This document shows positions 11,270-24,381 of a DNA stretch of 64,000 nucleotides, piece by piece (positions within the stretch are counted from its first letter, which is position 1; every line of letters begins with the position of its first letter). Made by a program: the position numbers and the translations under genes. Below the pieces are notes generated by a model. The model saw only the letters and a list, made by a program, of their open reading frames with translations, was not told where the DNA came from and ran no database searches. The DNA is from Brachypodium distachyon (lineage: Eukaryota > Streptophyta > Magnoliopsida > Poales > Poaceae), in contig NC_016131.3 in the NCBI RefSeq assembly GCF_000005505.3, forward strand, positions 19,303,501-19,367,500, read 5' to 3'.

Positions 11270-11615
11270 TTTTTTTTTTAGAATAACCTGCAACTTTATT
11301 CAAACATGAGAACCATTACAGCTACAATGCTTTGGATCGATTCTAAAAACTACAAGGTAACTCTTATAATTAAGAATTACAATGAAATCTCTCAAAGACA
11401 CCTTCTCCGTGATTTCATACTTTGCAACATGAAATTCTGCTAAGGTTTGAACATAGAGACTGCAACCAGACTGTAGCAGCAACATCGTTACTGCTGTCTT
11501 TGCACGAACTTGACTACATTGATAGGTTTCGAAAAGCCCCTCGAGTCGCTTGTCCCAAAAGATGAGAAGACGTGAACGTTGAACGTATTTGGGTCAGGAA
11601 TGATCCCGTAAACGT
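11270..11615 (-). mobile_element. Retro-inserted sequence with poly(A) tail and target duplication
   Basis: A 346-bp insertion in minus orientation. It begins at the left with a T run (11270-11279), the complement of a poly(A) tail, preceded in transcript sense by AATAAAGTTGCAGG. It is flanked by 16-bp direct repeats TAATTGGGAATGRAGG (11254-11269 and 11616-11631) differing at one base. These are the signs of LINE-mediated retroposition. The body shows no recognised protein; it could be a 5'-truncated LINE, or a truncated processed copy of an mRNA 3' end. It landed only 23 bp from the end of the CACTA element. Confidence 0.65.
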
Positions 11616-11847
11616 TAATTGGGAATGGAGGTAGTACTTTACATTCGTTACGGATCGAAGTTGTCGATGCGTTAATTCTTCACAGATTCGCTTAGGGGCC
11701 TCGGTCCATAAAAGGGTCACCAGACTCACCACCATCGCCCCCGCGACCCCAAATATAAGTCCCAACACATATCTTCATCCGATCCATCCAAGGCGCGCGC
11801 GGCGGCGGCACGGCCCAAGCCCTAGCAAGCTGCATCATCCCGGACAC

Positions 11848-13280
11848 ATGGCGGGCTGCACCGCCCCTGCTCCGCCGAAAAAAGTCATGAAAACGGCTGG
11901 TCTCGCCGCCGACCCGCCCTCCGGCTCGCCCGTCGCCCAATCTGATTGGTAACGGAGTTCCTAATACGGAGTATATATTCCTCCCGATATATAGGATAGA
12001 TCCGTGTGCCAAGAAGATGTCAATCTCGCCCATAAAGTAATTGCACATCTCGCAGGAGGGACTGGGCGAACCTGACGGAGGGGGCGGCGGGCCAGATCGC
12101 GGAGCGGCTCCTGGCGGACGACGTCGCCGACTACCTCTGCTTCCGCGCCGCATGCCGCTCGTGGCGCCGATCCACGGCGTGCCCGCACGCGCGCGACGGC
12201 CTGGACCGCCGCTTCCACCCGCGGCGGTGGGTCATGCTCCCGCTGATGACCTCATCGGGCGGCGTCCGCCGCGAGCTCCTCAACATCACCACCGGGGCGC
12301 GGGTCCACGTGGATCTCCCGGAGCTCCGCCACCAGCACGTGCTCGGCCCCACCTCCGGCGGCCTCCTGGTGATCTGCGACAAGCGCACCTTGGCCATGCG
12401 CCTCCTCAACCCGCTCACGCGCCACCTCACTGCCGGCCTCCCTGACGCGACGTCGCTGCTCCACACGTCGGCTGCTCTCACCAGACAGCAGCAGCAGGAG
12501 CTGCTCAGGTACAGGTTGCAGTCTGCACGGCTGCATAGCGCCGGCCTCGCCAACGGCGAGGACTCCACGGTCGTGCTACACTTCCACACGAGCTGGCTAG
12601 TCGTCGCCAAGCCCGGCGATAAGCGGTGGCGGCAGTTATCCGGCTCCAACGGGTTCGTCGTCACGGCCTTATCATTCGCCGGGCGCTTCTTCTGTGTGAC
12701 CGAGAATGCCATTGCCGCGGTGGATACCGCCGCGGAGGACCCGCAGCTGGTGCCGGTGGCCCAGCTACAACTAGGCGTGGAGTTGAGGCCGTACGACGGT
12801 ACCGTCAAGCTCGTGGACAACGACGGGGAGCTGATCCTGGTGCATCGGAAATGGATGGGCAATAGCAACATTCCTCGTCCAGGCTACGAGGTGCACCGGG
12901 TGGATCTGGAAGCCGGGAACACGGTGCCCATGCCAGGGCTCAGTGGGCGCGCCTTGTTCGTTGGCCAGGGACCCCGGGGATGTAGACCCGCGATCTCAGT
13001 GCCCGCAGGGCTGTCCTCATGCATCCGTGCGGACACGGTCTACACGTGCAGAGATTTCTGTAGGTTGGATCGTGTGCCGGAAATTATCGCCCGCCCAGCA
13101 CAATACATACCAGGCATTCTGTGCTCCGGCATTCGCCAAGATGCCCGGGAATGCAGTGTCGTTCACTCTATGTCGCGCTACATCTGCTATTCGGAGATCA
13201 TCGTGAGCCCTCCTCCTCGTAGTCAGAGGGTGGCCGTGCGGGGTCGACACCTATTGAGTTCAATTACCACCAGATCCTAG
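11848..13280 (+). CDS. F-box protein with DUF295-type C-terminal region
   Basis: Likely substrate-receptor subunit of an SCF ubiquitin ligase. Two exons join in phase, 11848-11948 and 12056-13280, giving 441 residues. The long second exon alone has no ATG before the F-box, because an in-frame TAA lies at 12033. The CGCAG acceptor at 12051-12055 and GGTAACG donor at 11948 restore the frame. The F-box spans about residues 35-75 (DWANLTEGAAGQIAERLLAD, then FRAACRSWR). The rest resembles grass DUF295 proteins: LLNPLTRHLTAGLPD, a TSWLVVAKPGDKRWRQL block, and an LVDNDGELILVHRKW block followed by YEVHRVDLEAGN. Such genes form a large, rapidly evolving family in grasses, so the target is unknown. It converges on the WDR5-like gene 587 bp away. 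The first exon is short and low in complexity, so it is the least certain part. Confidence 0.86.
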
Positions 13281-13867
13281 GCCATGATTGGGTTGTAAAC
13301 GGTAACGGTGCCCAGCCCATCGTATCTGTTTCTGTTCTACAGTTAAAAAAAACTATTCCGTATGACATTTTTGTCGACCCGAAACGTGCCTGTTGAGAAA
13401 AGAAATAGCCATAACATGCTGGAATAGGAAAAGGGGATAGGCTTAGGAGTCAGGAGGAAACATGCACGAGTTTCCTTGATCGAACATTTTGTTTTCATAA
13501 TATAATTATACACATATTGCCAACAGTGCGATGCTTCTTTGAACTCTCAATCGGTAAACATCTTGCAGATTACAGTGCACTGCAAATTTATGAACGAAGA
13601 GGTTCGGATCTTATAGCACTAGTACTTTACAGCAGCAATTGGGCACCAAACAAACACGTCTTAACACTTATTTTCTCTTTATTATACTATTAACTCCTAT
13701 GTTGAGGCTCGGAACCTAGAAGAGGAACTTAGATTAAAACAAAGGAGTCAAGCCTAAGGTTGAGATAATAACCCAGGAGTGGTGCAGGGGAGACAGGCAC
13801 AGCACATGTTTCTCCTTGAGATGCCAATTGCTGCATAGATTCTACACTAACTCCACAGAAGCTTTCA
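13281..13867. other. Convergent intergenic region, F-box and WDR5-like genes
   Basis: Holds the 3' flanks of both convergent genes. I see no further gene and no clear repeat. Simple AT-rich DNA with AATAAT/AATTATA stretches near 13497-13510 could serve as poly(A) signals. Confidence 0.5.
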
Positions 13868-16541
<2,674 letters not shown>

Positions 16542-16559
16542 GGTCGGCCCGGCGACGCG

Positions 16560-17440
16560 CTCTCGCGATGGGGAAATGAGACTCGGGAAATGAAGAGGGG
16601 GAGGAAATGGTAAATGGTTTCCCCGTCTTATTGCAAGTTTGCAACTGCCAACCAGTGCTGAAGTCGAGTGAACTGATAATTTTCTTCAAGCGGTGTGGCA
16701 ACTAGAGAAACTGGTTGAGCAATCTTCAGCCAGATCGAGTTTGGTTTCAAGCGACTGAAAATTTCTTTAAATCCTGTCATATACTCCATTAGTCTTATAC
16801 TAATATACTAGGAGAAGTGCAATATAATCTTTATGGAGGGACATAGTACAAGACACGCATCAAGCACACGTGCCATCTAATTGCCCACGGGAGGAGACAC
16901 GTGTGGACGCACCCATAAGACAACGAGCAAATCTACCGACAACAAATGCATCTTGAAATTTCGCTCCGACAACTTTCATCATCTTCAATGCACCAATTGT
17001 CGGAGATAGAGGGGTAGAGTACAGGACACACCTCAACACATGTGCCATCCAAGCACTCAAGGAGGGGATACGTGCACACGCACGTGACAACCGCTGCACG
17101 TCGAAGTTTCGCCCCTGATAGCCTACACTGTCTTGAATGCGTCACCAATTGTCGGAAATAGAGGAATGGAGTACAAGACACATCTTAAGCACGCGTGCCA
17201 CCCAACCGCATAGGGAGGGCGCACGTGTGCACACACATGTATCACAACAAGCAAAAGTAGCAACAACCGTTGCACCTCGAAGTTTCGCTTAGAGTAGCTC
17301 CCATCGTGTTGAACATGTCACCAATCGTCGAAGATAAGTATCAATGATGACATCGTCAAAATCTGAAGTGGATCACCAAGGATGAACTCCACGATTGCTA
17401 CTAATGGAGACATGATGTTTAGCTACCAAGATGGTTGGTT
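16560..17440. repeat. WDR5 upstream tandem duplication, copy 1
   Basis: About 881 bp starting 19 bp upstream of the WDR5-like ATG and running outward, so it includes the expected 5' leader and promoter. It is repeated directly as copy 2. Matching landmarks include GATGGGGAAATGA, TTATTGCAAGTTTGCAAC, TGAGCAATCTTC and CATGATGTTTAG. Inside are three related subunits of roughly 150-170 bp (starting near 16832, 17005 and 17157) that share ACAAGACACnnCnnAAGCAC and a CTCGAAGTTTCGC-type block. Confidence 0.85.
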
Positions 17441-18152
17441 CTCTCCGATGGGGAAATGAAGAGGAGGAGAAAATGGTAAATGGTTACGCCTTCTTATTGC
17501 AAGTTTGCAACAACCAGTGCTAAAGTCGAGGGAATTGATAATTTCCCCAAGCGAAGTGGCAACGAGAGAAACTGCTTGAGCAATCTTCGGCCAGATCTGA
17601 GTTTGAATCTCTCAAACTGTTTCAAGCAACTTGGAAGCTTCTATAAATCCTGTCATATACTCCATTAGTCCTATATTAATATACTAGGAGAAGTGAAATA
17701 TAGTCCTTATGGAGGTACATTGTACAAGACACGCCTCAAGCGCACGTGCCATCCAATCGCCCGCGGAGAAGACACGTGTGGACCCACCCATAAGACAACA
17801 AGCAAATCTACAGACAACTAATGCATCTTGAAATTTCACTCCGACAACTCCCACTATCTTTAATGCACCAATTGTCGGAGATAGAGGGGTAGAGTACAAG
17901 ACACACCTCAAACACATGTGCAATCCAAGCACGCAGGGAGGGGGCACACACGCGCGCGCATGCGCACACGCGTGTAAACGCAGCAAGCAAAGGTGGCGAC
18001 AACCACTGCACCTCGAAGTTTCGCCCCCTGATAACCTACACTTTCTTGAATGCATCACCAATTGCCGGAGATAGAGGAATGAAGTACAAGACAGATCATA
18101 AGCACACGTGCTACCCATCCACATAGGGACGACGCACTTGTGCACACACGTG
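16867..18152. promoter_or_regulatory. Array of eight G-box (CACGTG) motifs
   Basis: CACGTG occurs at 16867, 16898, 17081 and 17222 in copy 1 and at 17743, 17773, 18105 and 18147 in copy 2. The motif is the core site for bHLH and bZIP factors. Less than one is expected by chance in this length. They are embedded in the subrepeats upstream of the WDR5-like gene. Whether they act is unknown. Confidence 0.6.
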
Positions 18153-18353
18153 TAACACAACAAGCAAAGCTAGTAACAACCGCTGCACCTCGAAGTTTCG
18201 CTTATAGTAGCTCCCACCATGTTGAACATGTCACCAATCGTCGGAGATAAGTATTAATGTTGACATTGCCAAAACCTGAAGGGGATCACCAAGGATGAAC
18301 TCCATTATTGCTACTACTAGAGACATGATGTTTAGTTACCAAGATGGTTGGTT
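17441..18353. repeat. WDR5 upstream tandem duplication, copy 2
   Basis: About 913 bp, a direct repeat of 16560-17440, starting CTCTCCGATGGGGAAATGAA and ending AAGATGGTTGGTT, the same sequence that ends copy 1. It contains no WDR5 coding sequence, so the duplication stopped in the 5' leader. By eye the two copies are similar, with scattered substitutions and small indels, including extra sequence near 17601 and a longer CA/CG run near 17945-17975. Confidence 0.85.
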
Positions 18354-19045
18354 GCTAAAAGTCCATTTTTTTTAATATTTATCTATTTTTACTAACACTA
18401 CTTGATCTCGTTTCTTTGTTGCTAAATATATCTAGCGACCAACTTTGCCACCATTGGTCATTAAAAGACATCTCAATAGCTACCAATAATACCTGTAATA
18501 ACCAATGTACAGGTATATTGATTACAATGGTTATACATAGCTATCAAACAATTTGGTCACCAATAGATGGTGGTTATGGTATGCTTTCTTGTAATGTGTT
18601 CCCTGACACGAGGCGGACACCAACGTTGACATCTATAGCCACCTAAGATACGAATTGCAACGCCTAATAATAACTCCATTGCAATTTCCATGGCAAGCGC
18701 ATGATCGAACTTCCAATTATCTTGTTGACGATGCTCGACGCTCTGTGTAGGAGTGTCTTCAAACGCACACTAGGCATATTTTGAATCATTGTTCTGCACG
18801 TAGAACCCCAACAATGCCATCCCCAATTCATAAAGTGCAGTTGGAGGGCATCGAGACACTAGAGTCGTCTGGCGGAGCAAGTCCGGTCGTGCTCTTGTAT
18901 GAATTTTGATCGTGGTTATCTTACTTTAGGAAAAAAAACATGAATTCTGTAGTGACATTTTTTGGCCATGGCCAATATTTTGGCTGACAAATCTTGGTAG
19001 GACAAACATGGAATTAAACTAAACACACCGAAAACAAGTTAACCT
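18354..19045. other. Intergenic DNA with a transposon-like tail
   Basis: No gene is visible. The stretch 18360-18605 has repeated ACCAAT and GGTTATGG-like words and ends TTTCTTGTAATGTG, which resembles a CACTA right terminus (complement of CACATTACAAGAAA). No matching left end or target duplication was found, so it is not called as an element. Confidence 0.4.
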
Positions 19046-19239
19046 ACCCCTAATAATAAAGGGATGAAGGTTTCCGTCGTTGTGTGGTTTCGCCCGCGAC
19101 CCACGATAGTACCCGTTCGAGTAAATCGAAAACAAAAAGGAATTTATAATGAGCGGACGTTCGTTCTTTGGACTCTCGGAGCGAACGCTCTATTGGCCAT
19201 CCGATCGGGAAGATTGTGCCTGAGATCGCGCCACGAGTC

Positions 19240-19420
19240 TTGTGAGATGACAACTTTAGTTCTGTACGATGGCAACTTTTAGTTCTGTGCGGGTGACAAC
19301 TTTATCCTGTCACGCTAGAAGGCTAAGGAGCGAACTTTAGTTCTGTGGGGACGTCAACTTTAGTCTGTGACGATAGCAACTTTAGTTATGTTCGGATGGC
19401 AACTTACCCGTCGCGCCAGA
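19240..19420. repeat. Degenerate tandem array of ACAACTTTAGTTCTGT-type units
   Basis: At least six imperfect units of about 20-25 bp, sharing GRYRRCAACTTTAGTTCTGT with variations, are spread over 19240-19420. Units containing CGCCAGAAGGCCAGGGA or CGCTAGAAGGCTAAGGA occur twice, suggesting a higher-order unit of about 110 bp. Confidence 0.6.
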
Positions 19421-20429
19421 AGGCCAGGGAGCGCACATTCGCTCCCTGTTCCATTCAACCACCTTCGACCCCGCTCTTCACCTAACACCTGACACCGTGT
19501 GCCGCCGCCACGCACCAGAGCCGGCGAGCTCGAGACCTATCCCTCTCGCTGTGATTTTCGGCTGCGCCGTCACCACCCATTAACTCGCTGAATCAGGCTG
19601 ACGAGGTTCCCAAACGCGCCCCCAATGCCGCTGTCATTTGCTCCCTGCGTTGTCGATTCGCCTGGTGCGGCCGTCTACGAGCTCCGGTGCGGTGCCCACA
19701 GTTTTGCCTCGGCCTCCTGGTGGCCGTCTTCTGTCCTCGACGGCCTCCGACGTGGGCTTGGCCACTGGTCCTTCGTCTCCTGTGGGCGCTGCCGCAATGA
19801 TACAGGCCGCTGCTGGGTGTGTGGGAGCGGCGTCACGTGCGGCCAAGGGCGGGCGCTAATTAAACCTAATCATCACCTCTACGACTAAATGATATGCCTC
19901 AGAAGACGCAGACTCATTGGATGGCTGGCTAAGATGATGAAAGAAGATCATTGACTATACAACCATATGCACTGAAGTCTTAAAAGTAATGGGCTGACCT
20001 CGTCAACTTTTCGTTGACACGCAAAAAAAAAGATCATTCCAAACACGCACACGAATAATTAGCCATATGCTACTGCCTCCGATCCAGTATTAGCTAGCCA
20101 TATGCAGAAAGGGAGATAATTGAACCTGGTAAAGAATCCTCATCAAGATATTTGTTGGTATGTTGATTCTTACACAATTATGACTGTCCATTTGTTGTCT
20201 AAAGTATTGGCTGTAAGTAGCCTATTGAGCCTGTAAGATTCAGAGTTGATGCATTGAGTAGTGCACAACTGTTAGTTTGAACTTCTAAGAATGTTGCAAA
20301 CTTGCAATATACGACATATGTATTGAATAATTTGTTCTGATCTATCATGCGGATTGCATCTGGCATGATTGCGATGGTATTTCAGTTTACACATAACTAT
20401 GTTGTTGTCAAAATTCATTTCTTTCGAAT

Positions 20430-20635
20430 ATCAAATTATGTTGTTTCTTTTTCAATACACATGAATTTTCGCATATGTTATGTTCAAATGAAAACAAAAG
20501 GAATTTAGAGGCCGAAATACATTTCGATTGAATGCATCATTTTGATTGAATGTCAAATTATGTTGTTATTTTTTCAATACGTGTGAATTTCTGCATATAT
20601 TATGTTTAATATGAAAAGAAAGAAATTCAGAGGCC
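20430..20635. repeat. Two-copy direct repeat, unit about 120 bp
   Basis: The segment with TCAAATTATGTTGTT, TTTTTCAATAC, TGAATTTnnGCATAT and TTnAGAGGCCG appears at about 20430-20515 and again at about 20548-20635, with several substitutions. It lies at the right end of the repeat-derived stretch just upstream of PRP18. Confidence 0.7.
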
Positions 20636-20881
20636 GTGCAACGCAGTAATAAGTTTTCACAAATGTCAGTTGTCTTTTTTTTTTGGAAATGTCAGTTGTG
20701 TTTGAGTAGCACGGGAGCGTTAGCACAGCAACTTGTCTCCGGATTGTATCGGCGGCTCAAAAGAGGACGAGACAGACTCGTTGCCGCCGTTTAGAAACCC
20801 CAACGGCGGCGGCTCCCCTCCTCCATCTGCGTCTCCATCTCCTTGAAACGGCGAGAAGTCTTGCGCTCCGTCGCCGACGCT

Positions 20882-23848
20882 ATGGATCTCCTGAAGCGGG
20901 AGCTGGAGAAGAAGCGGAAGGCGGCGACGGCTGACTTCGGCGGCAAGAACTTCGTCCGGCGGTCGGAGCTGGAGGAGAAGCAGCTGCAGAAGCGACGCCA
21001 GATCCCCGGCAAGGCTCCGTCCGTGCCCTCCCCCAACTCCGCCGCCTCCGACCATAACAACTCCAACGCCGACCCTACCCAGGCCGGGGGCGCGAACCCT
21101 AACCCTAGCTCCTCCTCCGCCGCCGCGGCCGTCCCACCCGCCCTCGCGGGGAAGAAGGCCGTGCCGGAGGATGCACTCCACTCCGAGGAGCGCCGCATCG
21201 ATGAGCTCGTCCTCCCGCGGAACGAGGTGATGCGGCGCCTTCGCGTGCTTCGCGAGCCTGTCACGTTATTCGGGGAGGACGACGCCGACCGCCTCGATCG
21301 CCTCAAGCTCGTGCTCAAGTCCGGAGCAATCGACGATATCGACGACCTTGAGATGACCGAGGGGCAGACCAACGACTTCCTCCGTGACATGATTGAGCTC
21401 CGCATGCGGCAGAAGGCTGGTCGAGATACCTATGTCAAGGGCAAGGGGAAACGTGGCGGCGGTGATGGTGGCGAGGGTGGTGCCCAGGGAGAAGGCGCTG
21501 ATGATGGTGATGGCGACGCCCGGAGAAGTGGGGATGATGCTGATGCAGACAAGGACTCCAAGCGAATGAAGACCAAGTTTGAGGAGCTTTGTGACGAAGA
21601 CAAGATCTTAGTGTTCTTCAAGAGGCTGCTCAACGAGTGGAACCAGGAGCTGGATGATATGACTGAGCTGGAGAAGCGGACGGCAAAAGGGAAGTCGATG
21701 TTTGCAACATTCAAGCAGTGTGCGCGTTATCTCAGTCCCCTGTTCGAGTTCTGCAGGAAGAAGGTGAGAATCTTATTGTTTCCCATCAGTGGGTTGCTAA
21801 ATCATGTATTGTTGTTTTCAGTTGAATTTCAAAGTAAAGTATTTGCGCAAAAAAGATTAACCAATAGAGGGAGTATGGTAGATTGGGATTTGAAATAATA
21901 CTTGTGACAGCATGGTGTGTCTGGCTGCCTGCAAAATCCAGAATCTTGGATAATTAAGTACCGCAATGAGCGCAATTGTAGGACTTTATGTTGGATTAGA
22001 GATGGCAAAACCAGACATCAATTACAATTTCTTTGTGAAAAGTCTCTTGCTCGAATCCTTCTTGGTTCTTTGTATGGAAACTTAAAGAACAAGCTAAACC
22101 CTAGTTGCAAGAAGATGTAGAGGGGGAATAGAATAATAATTATCTGAGAACCATTGCCCTAAATTTTAAGTAAAGGTGGCCTAAGTCTGTTCATCTGTTG
22201 AATGTAAGATATCCAAGATACAGAAGTGGTAATGTTTGTGCAGTACCCTGTATGTATTTCCATAATTTTCAACAACCAGATGACTTTAGTATATTTCACT
22301 AGGATTTTGTGGTTATTTAAAAGGCATTTGCTTGAGATCCAATGAAGGTTATGATAGAGTCAATGCTGATAGTGCAAGAAGATAACTCTATATTTCTGTA
22401 ATTCTTAGGCCAGCTTATGATGACATAACTTGTTGCTAGAGACAAACAGTAACGCAAGTATGACATCTCTTATGTTTCCATGATACATGGTAGACATGAT
22501 GCTAAACCTACAATGAGTAAAACTCTATATTGTTGCATCTGCTCCATGATGTCTGTTTCATTTCGCCAAGGATCACAAGTTTCTGTTGTTACTTTTGCAC
22601 TATAAATCAAGTTCATGAAAGTTGTTTAATTTCTGCAGTATATTTGTTCTAAAGTGATTGTTTCATCATTATATGTTGATTATACAAAGTAACACCAGTC
22701 TTGGATTATATACTGATTACTGAGTAGTTTGTAACTGGGTATGACTAGCTGTATGGCTGTATGCTGGGTATAGTCTTGGATTATATGAGTGTATTGTCTA
22801 CTATGATTGAAATTTCAAAGCCCTGACTCAGCATAAAAAATAAACATATTGCAGATTAAAGCTTCTTTTAGTATATACTCCCTCCTTTTCACAAAGGTTG
22901 GCGTATTTTGTTTCGTTAAGACAAAGCTTTGACCAATAAAAACTCTATGGATATGTGTTTTCTCATACATGAAATTTATATCAATGGATTCATCTTTAAA
23001 AGTTCTGGCTAATGATCATGGTTATATAATTTATATATTAATAGAGTAATTCTTGGTTAAAGGCTTGTCTTAACGAAACCAAATACGCCAACCTTTGTGA
23101 AAAGGAGGGAGTAATTCATTCTTTTGTGCATGTTGTCTACTTGTGGGAATTCCAATTCTGGCACAATGTGTCCCCCTATAGTTCATTGTTAGATATGGTA
23201 CTGTGGTTCTGTTGGACTTTGTACATCATCGTGGTTCCTGACTGTAGATTAAACTTCATTGTACTGTCTATTTGTTTCTCCAGATTCACTTTCTCAGCAG
23301 ACCATCTACTCGTGCTAAATTGTGATGCTCGCGTTGTTCATTTGTGAATTTATCCTTTCCTGCCTATGTTATGTTCAGCCTTTACTGACTGCAGACTGCT
23401 TGGCAATTCTGACAACAACTATTGCTCGGATCTTGTTTAGGTTCTTCCGGATGACATCCGTAAAGCATTGCTCTTTATTGTTGACTGCTGCATGAAGCGT
23501 GATTATTTGCAAGCAATGGACCAATACATCAAGCTGGCCATTGGCAATGCGCCGTGGCCTATTGGAGTCACTATGGTTGGTATCCACGAGCGTTCTGCCC
23601 GTGAGAAGATCTACACAAATAGTGTGGCTCATATTATGAATGATGAGACCACTCGAAAGTACCTTCAGTCGATCAAGAGGCTTATGACCCTTTGCCAGCG
23701 CCGTTATCCTGCTCTGCCCTCCAAATCAGTGGAGTTCAACAGCCTGGCAAATGGGAGTGACTTGCAGGCTCTTCTATCGGAGGAGAAGGATCCTGGAAAA
23801 GCTCCTTCTGAGGAAAGGCTCAGGCTCATGCCAGCATCAAAAGAATGA
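20882..23848 (+). CDS. PRP18: Pre-mRNA-splicing factor 18
   Basis: Second-step splicing factor associated with the U5 snRNP, acting in 3' splice-site ligation in the nucleus. Exons 20882-21763 and 23441-23848 join in phase 0 (donor AAG|GTGAGA, acceptor TTTAG|GTTCTT), giving 429 residues. The start MDLLKRELEKKRKA matches the family; an upstream in-frame ATG at 20843 is rejected. An SFM/PRP4-like motif spans about residues 105-150 (LVLPRNEVMRRLRVLREPVT, then LFGEDDADRLDRLK). An acidic, glycine-rich linker follows, then the PRP18 domain (about 235-400) with the invariant loop NAPWPIGVTMVGIHERSARE and IMNDETTRKYLQS. Nothing is missing. The 1.68-kb intron carries a Stowaway MITE. Its 3' end faces the YABBY gene 533 bp away. 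The GC-rich first exon and lower-GC second exon are typical of grasses. Confidence 0.96.
22878..23111. mobile_element. Stowaway MITE in PRP18 intron
   Basis: A 234-bp element with long inverted ends: left CTCCCTCCTTTTCACAAAGG, right CCTTTGTGAAAAGGAGGGAG. It is flanked by TA dinucleotides (22876-22877 and 23112-23113). The inverted similarity extends about 60 bp inward (TTGGCGTATTTTGTTTCGTTAAGA-like arms), so its RNA would form a long hairpin in the intron. Confidence 0.92.
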
Positions 23849-24381
23849 TGCTTCAACCAACAAGCCTGGATCACGACTAGAAAGTTTGAGATCTTTGTGT
23901 AATATGGATGCCAACTTTTTCTGTAAACGTTTCCATTTTTGTACTGATGTATAACAGCAGAAGAATCATGTAGTCAAATTGCTAAAGAAGCTTTATTATC
24001 TGTTTCACTAGAGTTCACTGGCCGAGTTTCCATGAAATTGCGTAAAACTTCCCTTCCTGTTTCGACAGCAGTGTTGACAAACTATACTGGATTCATCAGG
24101 TTAGTTAACTCCTAGTTTTGTTCTGTCACACAATACTGCAACTGATGTAGAGTTTGCTATTTGTGGCACAGGAGCAAGCCACTCAGCATTTATCACACGA
24201 AGAGGGTTTCACTCACCACTTGGTTGTGATGGGCATCATCAGAACTTCCCATCGATACAATACAAGCTATCTATGAAGCTACAAATTGGATACTTCCTGG
24301 ACCTGGCTACCTTATTTGCATGCCCATCAATTTGGCCTCCTCCCATTTTGCAGTTTGCATGTGTCACCAACAGCAGATCCC
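23849..24381. other. Convergent 3' region of PRP18 and the YABBY gene
   Basis: Holds the 3' untranslated regions of the two convergent genes. No other gene or repeat is seen. A 60-codon open frame here on the minus strand runs into the last YABBY exon and is not independent. Confidence 0.5.

Larger units (their letters stand above)
19046..20660. mobile_element. Helitron-like or unclassified repeat-derived stretch
   Basis: Starts with CTAATAATAAAGGGATG and ends near GAGGCCGTGCAACGCAGTAA, which resemble decayed ends of grass Helitrons, but the TC and CTRR termini are not clean. The interior contains a short tandem array (19240-19420), a GC-rich block with small open frames (19500-19860) that looks like a captured fragment without recognisable homology, and a two-copy direct repeat (20430-20635). 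Confidence 0.35.

Noticed and set aside
12131..12871. 246-codon minus-strand frame
   Set aside because: Antisense shadow of the F-box gene; GC-rich third positions keep the opposite strand open.
16832..18200. Spaced repeats that could suggest a CRISPR array
   Set aside because: Units are long, diverged and in a plant nuclear context; they are subrepeats of a promoter duplication.
18360..18605. Possible second CACTA element ending TTTCTTGTAATGTG
   Set aside because: Only one candidate terminus; no left end, subterminal repeats or target duplication found.
20720..21714. Minus-strand frames of 94-204 codons
   Set aside because: Shadow frames of PRP18 exon 1; low-complexity Ser/Arg composition and no domains.
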